DNA of 7,018 nt, taken from positions 1-7,018 of the forward strand of contig JADFIX010000192.1 in NCBI GenBank assembly GCA_022566435.1, read 5' to 3'. The first letter of the stretch is position 1. Each line of letters starts with the position of its first letter. The position numbers were made by a program, and so were the translations under genes. The stretch comes from Planctomycetota bacterium (GTDB taxonomy: Bacteria; Planctomycetota; Phycisphaerae; UBA1845). Below are positions 6,841 to 7,018 of this stretch, one piece after another. Below the pieces are notes generated by a model. That model was not told where the DNA came from and searched no databases. It was given only the letters and a program-made list of their open reading frames with translations.

Positions 6841-6919
6841 TTCTGTTTCGCAGGCGAATGCCACGCTGAATCTATCGCCGGCGCAGTCTGGTCGTTTCAC
6901 AATTCCACGGATCGCTCTT

Positions 6920-7018
6920 ATGAAAGTCGCACTCATCGGGTTGCCGCAATCAGGCATGTCGACGGTCTTCGCCGCCGTGACGGGTGTGGCCGCGGACCCG
7001 TACGCCTCACCGGGCTCC
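6920..7018 (+). CDS. YchF/Obg-like P-loop nucleotide-binding protein, 5' end only
   Basis: Thirty-three codons from ATG 6920 to the window edge, with no stop. The start MKVALIGLPQSGMSTVF resembles the first strand and P-loop of YchF/Obg-family GTPases and ATPases, whose pattern is GxxxxGK[ST]. Here the Walker A reads GLPQSGMST: the invariant Lys is Met (codon ATG, one base from AAG). AAVTGVAAD follows, like the helix after the P-loop in this family. Only a weak GGA (6909-6911) precedes the start. The family assignment rests on 33 residues, so other small P-loop GTPases remain possible. It follows the greA fusion gene by 79 bases on the same strand, with no clear terminator between, so co-transcription is possible. 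Confidence 0.65.
   Translation, partial: MKVALIGLPQSGMSTVFAAVTGVAADPYASPGS

Noticed and set aside
6854..6880. GGCGA ... TCGCC inverted repeat after the greA fusion gene as a terminator
   Set aside because: It has only five pairs, a loop of about 17 bases and no T-run; too weak to call.
1..7018. CRISPR arrays, tRNA or rRNA genes, and complete insertion sequences
   Set aside because: No regularly spaced repeats, no tRNA-like cloverleaf or rRNA stretches, and no transposase motifs were seen on either strand.

Overview
The window looks like a chromosomal segment of a moderately GC-rich bacterium, probably of the Planctomycetota/PVC group (inference). The main reason is the 754-residue protein near the right end. 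It joins a long helical N-terminal region to a complete GreA transcript-cleavage factor, an arrangement I know from Chlamydia GreA and relatives rather than from the compact GreA of about 158 residues in most bacteria. A P-loop protein with a YchF/Obg-like N-terminus starts just after it.

Left part (1-1132): a minus-strand SAM-dependent methyltransferase starts at 771, reads leftward and is still open at the window edge. Between its start and the next gene lie about 360 bases with no convincing gene. The second half of this gap holds three successive inverted repeats (980-997, 1026-1060, 1074-1096), which look like a REP-type or degenerate mobile palindromic element or a structured leader.

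Middle part (1133-4473): three tightly packed plus-strand genes form a probable operon. They are a second class I methyltransferase, a membrane-anchored SGNH/GDSL-type protein that starts in a TAATG overlap with the first, and a GT4-family glycosyltransferase 3 bases further on. With the divergent methyltransferase they resemble part of a cell-surface polysaccharide or glycolipid locus: sugar transfer, methylation, and acyl or acetyl group addition or removal outside the membrane. The exact product cannot be read from the sequence.

Right part (4474-7018): a 102-base gap with a candidate sigma-70-type promoter separates the cassette from the greA fusion gene (4576-6840). After 79 bases a further gene begins at 6920 and runs off the window. 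It starts like a YchF-type GTPase/ATPase, but its Walker A motif carries Met where the invariant Lys should be. These last two genes are information-processing housekeeping types and functionally separate from the surface cassette.

The observations most worth checking are the GreA fusion, the Lys-to-Met Walker A change, the tandem palindromes at 980-1096, the non-canonical nucleophile block of the SGNH protein, and the methyltransferase frame that stays open well past its recognisable domain.
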